This document shows positions 60,136-64,000 of a stretch of DNA of 64,000 nucleotides, piece after piece. Source of the DNA: Pedobacter sp. SYP-B3415. GTDB lineage: Bacteria > Bacteroidota > Bacteroidia > Sphingobacteriales > Sphingobacteriaceae. Below the pieces are notes generated by a model. That model ran no database searches. It was not told the origin of the DNA and saw nothing but the letters and a program-made list of their open reading frames with translations. The translations under genes were made by a program, and so were the position numbers. Numbering within the stretch: the first letter of the stretch is position 1; each line of letters starts with the position of its first letter. The stretch covers positions 62,001 to 126,000 of the forward strand of contig NZ_RXNQ01000035.1 in NCBI RefSeq assembly GCF_004138205.1, read 5' to 3'.

Positions 60136-61197
60136 ATGAAACCAATTAACAGTTCAGGGCACCAGATTCATTTTGAATCAGGCCTGAAACCCCTGCTTGA
60201 CTTGCTGGACGCAAACAAGTACAGTAAGATCTTTGTACTGACAGACATCAACACCTCAGAACACTGTCTTCCGCTTTTTCGCGAAATGCTGGATGACTTT
60301 AACGGCTTCGATCTGATCGAAACCGATCCGGGTGAGGAAAACAAGAATATCGACTTTTGCATCGGAATCTGGAAAACGCTGCTTGATTTTGAAGCAGACC
60401 GCAAAAGCCTGCTTATCAACCTTGGCGGCGGCATCATTACAGATATGGGCGGGTTCGTTGCATCTACGTATAAGCGCGGAATTGACTTCGTCAATATCCC
60501 GACTACGCTGCTCTCGCAGGTAGACGCCTCGGTAGGCGGCAAAACCGGAATCGATATCGACAACGTAAAAAACATGGTCGGTACTTTCAGTCTGCCGCAG
60601 GCGGTTTTTATCGAAACTGCATTTCTGAAAACCTTGTCTGAGCGCGAGCTCCTGTCCGGCTACGCCGAAATGCTCAAGCATGGCCTGATCGCCGATAAAG
60701 CGTATTTTGATGAACTGAAAATCCAGCAGCCCGAGGCGGTTACAGCCCGGCAGATCTACCGTTCAGTAGAAATAAAGAATGAGGTTGTAACCGAAGATCC
60801 CAAAGAAAAAGGCCTCAGGAAAATACTCAATTACGGGCATACCATTGGTCATGCGATTGAGACCTATTTTCTTGCTGAAGGCAAAAACCCGCTCACACAC
60901 GGCGAGGCAATAGCCGCCGGTATGGTCTGCGAAGCCTGGCTTTCCCTTGAGCATGACAGTTTTTCTGAGGCAGACCTGAACGAGGTAACCGCTGCTTTTT
61001 CCCGCCTGTATCCGCACAGGCAAATACCTGAAGCCGCTTACGATGAGCTTATCGCACTGATGCAAAGCGACAAGAAAAACGAAGACGGAAAGATCCTGTT
61101 TTCCACGCTCGAAAAGCCTGGCAAATGTACGTATAACCATGCAACCGAAATCGACAAGATCATCGGCGCCTTTAACTATTATAACCAACATCCCTAA
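60136..61197 (+). CDS. aroB: 3-dehydroquinate synthase
   Basis: Second step of the shikimate pathway: DAHP to 3-dehydroquinate, NAD+ and Zn/Co dependent. 353 residues. Marks: NLGGGIITDMGGFVASTYKRGIDFVNIPTTLLSQVDASVGGKTGID, LLSGYAEMLKHGLI, ILNYGHTIGHAIE and LTHGEAIAAGM, with the metal-binding Glu and His residues in these motifs. Upstream of the PheA/DAHP synthase genes, so this stretch gathers several aromatic amino acid genes. Confidence 0.96.
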   Translation: MKPINSSGHQIHFESGLKPLLDLLDANKYSKIFVLTDINTSEHCLPLFREMLDDFNGFDLIETDPGEENKNIDFCIGIWKTLLDFEADRKSLLINLGGGIITDMGGFVASTYKRGIDFVNIPTTLLSQVDASVGGKTGIDIDNVKNMVGTFSLPQAVFIETAFLKTLSERELLSGYAEMLKHGLIADKAYFDELKIQQPEAVTARQIYRSVEIKNEVVTEDPKEKGLRKILNYGHTIGHAIETYFLAEGKNPLTHGEAIAAGMVCEAWLSLEHDSFSEADLNEVTAAFSRLYPHRQIPEAAYDELIALMQSDKKNEDGKILFSTLEKPGKCTYNHATEIDKIIGAFNYYNQHP

Positions 61198-61203
61198 AAA
61201 ACG

Positions 61204-62100
61204 ATGAACAACACCGTCCGCTCAGAGACCCTTCTTTATTTGTTTGGACTTATCTTCGTGACCACGCTCGTTGAAATGTACTTCAGTTATGTACACGACC
61301 GCAAGCTCTATTCGCGGAAAGACACGCTGACCAACCTGTACCTGATGGGGGTAGCGTTTGTGATTAACCTCGGCATGAAGACGGCAACCTTTTTTTTGCT
61401 CGATCATGTTTATGGCTTTCGCGTTTTTCAAATCAGCAATCCGGTAGTTTACTGGATCGTGCTGATCGTACTGCAGGATTTCTTTTACTGGGTGCTGCAT
61501 ACAACGGGGCATTATGTGCGGCTGTTCTGGGCTATGCACGTCACACATCACTCTTCAGAGCAGTTTAACCTGACTATCGGCTTCCGGTCTACCGTGTTTG
61601 AGCCTGTGTACAGGGTTTTCTTTTATCTGCCACTGGCGTTTTTTGGCTTTACGGCCATAGACATCCTGTTTGCCTATATGATCACACAGATCTACGGCAA
61701 CCTGGTGCACACGCAGACAGTCGGAAAACTCCACCCCGTTATCGAATATATCTTCGTAACGCCCTCACACCACCGTGTGCATCATGCCAGCAACATCCGG
61801 TACCTGGACAAGAACATGGGAATGATTTTTATTCTTTGGGACCGCTGGTTCGGGACGTTCCAGGAAGAACTGCCCGACGAAGAAATTCATTATGGCCTGA
61901 CCAAACAGCCTGATGACACTGGTCCGGTCAATGTGATCTTTCATGAATTTGTGGCGCTGGCAAAAGATATGAAGACGGCGCCCGGCTGGAGCGATAAGCT
62001 CCGGTACCTGCTGAATCCACCAGGCTGGAGCCACGACGGGCGGTCACAGATTGCAAAAGTTCTGCAAAGAGAATTACAGGAGCAGGAAACCAAAAAATAA
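61204..62100 (+). CDS. sterol desaturase/fatty acid hydroxylase-family enzyme
   Basis: 298 residues, integral membrane di-iron oxidase. Four transmembrane segments at the start (LLYLFGLIFVTTLVEMYFSYV, LMGVAFVINLGMKTATFFLL, YWIVLIVLQDFFYWVLH) and the eight-His pattern: LHTTGH, WAMHVTHHSSE and SHHRVHHASN. C-terminal cytosolic domain FILWDRWFGTFQEE. Hydroxylates a lipid; substrate unknown. Starts six bases after aroB, so it is in the aroB transcript although its pathway is unrelated. Confidence 0.9.
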   Translation: MNNTVRSETLLYLFGLIFVTTLVEMYFSYVHDRKLYSRKDTLTNLYLMGVAFVINLGMKTATFFLLDHVYGFRVFQISNPVVYWIVLIVLQDFFYWVLHTTGHYVRLFWAMHVTHHSSEQFNLTIGFRSTVFEPVYRVFFYLPLAFFGFTAIDILFAYMITQIYGNLVHTQTVGKLHPVIEYIFVTPSHHRVHHASNIRYLDKNMGMIFILWDRWFGTFQEELPDEEIHYGLTKQPDDTGPVNVIFHEFVALAKDMKTAPGWSDKLRYLLNPPGWSHDGRSQIAKVLQRELQEQETKK

Positions 62101-62116
62101 TTTTTTTATTTTCATC

Positions 62117-62146
62117 TTGACAAATTAAATTTTGTTGCTACATTTG
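62117..62146 (+). promoter_or_regulatory. consensus Bacteroidota promoter for the aromatic leader/pheA operon
   Basis: TTG at 62117-62119 and TACATTTG at 62139-62146 are separated by exactly 19 bases, matching the Bacteroidota -33/-7 consensus (TTTG-N19-TAnnTTTG). Predicted transcription start about 62153, 11 bases before the leader peptide ATG. Confidence 0.75.
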
Positions 62147-62163
62147 CCAGCACAGAATTAAAA

Positions 62164-62226
62164 ATGAGAACAACATATACATATTGGTTTGGTTACTTTT
62201 ACTACTTCAGTAAGAGCCGGGACTAA
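62164..62226 (+). CDS. aromatic leader peptide (PheL-like)
   Basis: A 20-codon open frame starting MRTT and ending SKSRD, with TAA at 62224. Codons 5-15 read YTYWFGYFYYF: five Tyr, three Phe and one Trp in 11 residues. Such density cannot be expected by chance and marks a translated attenuation leader. The last codons (AGC CGG GAC) contain the GCCGGGAC segment (62216-62223) that can pair with the 5' arm of the downstream terminator. Too short for usual ORF callers. Confidence 0.88.
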   Translation: MRTTYTYWFGYFYYFSKSRD

Positions 62227-62266
62227 TATGTACTAAACATCTGCATAAAAAGATAAAATGTATACG

Positions 62267-62298
62267 AAAGTCCCGGCCAAAAGCCGGGACTTTTTTTT
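62267..62298 (+). terminator. attenuator terminator upstream of pheA
   Basis: AAAGTCCCGGC (62267-62277) pairs perfectly with GCCGGGACTTT (62283-62293), loop CAAAA, then T-run to 62298. The same GTCCCGGC arm (62270-62277) can instead pair with GCCGGGAC at 62216-62223 inside the leader peptide, an 8-bp antiterminator that excludes the terminator. Ribosome stalling at aromatic codons would favour the antiterminator; completion of the peptide covers 62216-62223 and favours termination. Confidence 0.88.
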
Positions 62299-62317
62299 GT
62301 GATTTTTTACCAGCAAA

Positions 62318-63151
62318 ATGAAAAAACAAGCGCGTGTAGCGATCCAGGGTATCAAAGCTTCCTTCCATGAAGAAGCGGCCTTCAAATTTTTCGGCAAAGA
62401 CATTCAAACGATTGAGTGCGACTCCTTTAAGCGCACCTGCGAGCATCTTGAGAAAGGTGAGGCCGACTTTGTGGTAATGGCGATCGAAAACTCAATTGCA
62501 GGAAGTTTGCTGCCAAACTACACGCTGATCAGGGAATACAATTTTGCTGTAGTTGGCGAAGTTTACCTGCCGATCCAGCTGCACCTGCTTGCTTTGCCGG
62601 GTGTAAAGTTTGAGGATGTAAAGACCGTTACCTCCCACCCCATTGCCATCCGTCAGTGTGTCGATTTCTTCGACGAGTTTCCGCACCTCAAAGTAGTAGA
62701 AAGTGTTGATACGGCAGCCTGCGCAAAACGCATCCGCGATGAGCAACTGACCGATACGGTTGCCATTGCCAACATGCTCGCTGCAGAACTTTACGGATTA
62801 AATGTGCTTGAAAGACGCATCGAATCAAATAAAAAGAACTACACCCGTTTTCTCATCCTTCAGAAAGACAAGTCAGACCAGAATAAAGAGATCAATAAAG
62901 CCTCAATCTGTTTCCAGGTAGGCAACACGGCCGGAGCACTGGCACGTGTGCTGAACATCTTTGCCGAGAATGAAGTGAACCTGACCAAAATCCAATCAAT
63001 GCCGGTACTTGGTAAAAGAAATGAATACTACTTCTATGTAGACATGGAATGGACAGATCTTGAAAAGTATGAAAATGCCATCCGCCGTACGCTTAAATTC
63101 ACTGTGAACTTTAACATCATGGGTGAGTATGAGCGAAATGATGGAGTTTGA
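62318..63151 (+). CDS. pheA: prephenate dehydratase
   Basis: Converts prephenate to phenylpyruvate for phenylalanine. 277 residues: catalytic PDT domain (RVAIQGIKASFHEEAAFKFFG, ADFVVMAIENSIAGSLLPNY, and the catalytic KKNYTRFLILQ) and a C-terminal ACT domain (ICFQVGNTAGALARVLNIFAENEVNLTKIQSMP). The ACT motif usually written ESRP reads QSMP here, so Phe feedback may be altered. No chorismate mutase domain. Directly behind the attenuator, 20 bases after its T-run. Confidence 0.95.
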   Translation: MKKQARVAIQGIKASFHEEAAFKFFGKDIQTIECDSFKRTCEHLEKGEADFVVMAIENSIAGSLLPNYTLIREYNFAVVGEVYLPIQLHLLALPGVKFEDVKTVTSHPIAIRQCVDFFDEFPHLKVVESVDTAACAKRIRDEQLTDTVAIANMLAAELYGLNVLERRIESNKKNYTRFLILQKDKSDQNKEINKASICFQVGNTAGALARVLNIFAENEVNLTKIQSMPVLGKRNEYYFYVDMEWTDLEKYENAIRRTLKFTVNFNIMGEYERNDGV

Positions 63152-63181
63152 TGGAAGTACTAAATAGTAAGTACTAAGTGA

Positions 63182-63216
63182 AAAGTTGAAAGTTAAAAGT
63201 TAAAAGTTAAAAGTTA
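63182..63216 (+). repeat. heptanucleotide tandem repeat (5 x AAAGTTA-type)
   Basis: One AAAGTTG followed by four perfect AAAGTTA units, 63182-63216, then more A. It lies between the pheA stop and the DAHP synthase start, 33 bases before the latter. Copy number may vary by slippage and shift spacing in the intergenic region. Confidence 0.9.
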
Positions 63217-63249
63217 AAAACCTTGCCCCCGGGCCTTACTACAAATCAT

Positions 63250-64000
63250 ATGAAATTACAATTGAACATCCAACCGCTGAACACCTGGTTGAACACGAAC
63301 AACGAACCGCTCCTGATTTCAGGACCTTGCAGTGCCGAAACTGAAGAGCAGCTGCTAACCACCGCTCACCTGCTTGCCGCAACCGGCAAGGTGTCTGTAT
63401 TGCGTGCAGGTATCTGGAAACCACGTACCCGTCCGGGTGAATTTGAAGGTATCGGCAGTGTGGGTCTTGAGTGGCTGAACCGTGCGAAACAGGAAACAGG
63501 CTTGCCAACCGCGGTTGAGGTGGCCAATGCAAAACACGTTGAAGAGGCCCTGGCTGCCGGTGTCGACGTATTGTGGATCGGTGCACGTTCTACCGTAAAC
63601 CCATTCACTGTTCAGGAAATTGCCGATGCCCTGCAGGGTGTAGACATCCCGGTACTTGTGAAAAACCCTGTAAACCCTGATCTGCAGTTGTGGATCGGCG
63701 CGCTTGAACGCATCAACAAAGCAGGTATTACAAAACTTGGCGCTATTCACCGCGGCTTCTCTTCATTCGAGAAAAGCTCTTTCCGTAACGAACCGATGTG
63801 GGAAATGGCTATTCAGCTTAAAACGCTTTGCCCTGAACTTCCGATCATCAATGACCCAAGCCATATCTGCGGTAACCGCGAACTGATCCCTTACATTGCG
63901 CAAAAGGCACTTGACCTTGATATGCAAGGGCTTATGATCGAATCGCACGTTGATCCTTCAGTTGCCTGGACAGATGCAAAACAACAGGTGACTCCTGCTG
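63250..64000 (+). CDS. DAHP synthase, probably bifunctional with chorismate mutase (partial)
   Basis: Entry enzyme of the shikimate pathway, type I-beta. The start is the ATG at 63250 (MKLQLNIQPLNTWL). Motifs: PLLISGPCSAETEEQL, RAGIWKPRTRPGEFEGIG, VLWIGARSTVNPFTVQEIA, PVLVKNPVNPDLQLWIGAL, INDPSHICGNRELIP, MIESHVDPSVAW. The frame is open to the window end, about 250 residues, so the C-terminus is missing; Bacteroidota orthologues usually carry an AroQ chorismate mutase there. Likely in the pheA operon. Confidence 0.92.
   Translation, partial: MKLQLNIQPLNTWLNTNNEPLLISGPCSAETEEQLLTTAHLLAATGKVSVLRAGIWKPRTRPGEFEGIGSVGLEWLNRAKQETGLPTAVEVANAKHVEEALAAGVDVLWIGARSTVNPFTVQEIADALQGVDIPVLVKNPVNPDLQLWIGALERINKAGITKLGAIHRGFSSFEKSSFRNEPMWEMAIQLKTLCPELPIINDPSHICGNRELIPYIAQKALDLDMQGLMIESHVDPSVAWTDAKQQVTPA

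Overview
The window looks like the chromosome of a Bacteroidota member, most likely a Sphingobacteriaceae relative (Pedobacter/Mucilaginibacter type). The evidence is a SusC/SusD pair under an ECF-sigma/FecR switch, TAnnTTTG-type -7 promoter elements, an STN-domain TonB receptor, a TlpA/DUF4369 thioredoxin, DUF5017 and other family-typical proteins. All assignments come from reading the sequence; no database search was run.

Layout. 0-3.4 kb: a GH88 and GH31 pair (glycan degradation). 3.8-4.7 kb: HAD phosphatase, tRNA-Met(CAT) with terminator, and a 15-bp duplicate of the tRNA 3' end. 4.8-9.3 kb: an AT-rich, gene-poor island read almost entirely leftward; it holds a multiply frameshifted Rhs core and three severed toxin tails, each overlapping the start of an immunity-like gene, plus small membrane proteins and a lipoprotein. 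9.6-22.9 kb: NudK-like Nudix hydrolase, TPR protein, TlpA-like thioredoxin, a twice-frameshifted DUF389 protein, NhaA, a three-gene ergothioneine-type cluster (EgtD, EgtB, PatB-like C-S lyase), an SDR epimerase and an AadA-like aminoglycoside adenylyltransferase. 23-34.4 kb: a polysaccharide-utilisation-like locus whose enzymes are two glycerophosphodiesterases, an SGNH/SASA esterase and an EEP-family phosphodiesterase rather than glycosidases.

34.5-43.7 kb: a MITE-like repeat, HxlR regulator with divergent MFS exporter, an 87-bp palindromic tandem repeat array, DUF421 and DUF2383 proteins, a GT/GH pair and a truncated GH78. 43.9-50.3 kb: a complete stressosome operon (RsbR, RsbS, RsbT, an RsbT-like/PP2C fusion, an RsbT-like/histidine-kinase fusion, a multi-PAS histidine kinase). 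50.4-58.4 kb: predicted outer-membrane and inner-membrane proteins, metallophosphoesterase, FUSC protein, DUF962; two more copies of the MITE-like repeat. 58.6-64 kb: proline dehydrogenase, S4 protein, AroB, sterol-desaturase-like enzyme, then an aromatic attenuator (promoter, leader peptide rich in Tyr/Phe/Trp, mutually exclusive hairpins) in front of PheA and a DAHP synthase cut off by the window end.

Most striking items: the aromatic leader/attenuator at 62.1-62.3 kb, the degraded Rhs toxin/immunity array, the phosphodiester-oriented SusCD locus, the stressosome wired to histidine kinases, and the three-copy inverted-repeat element.
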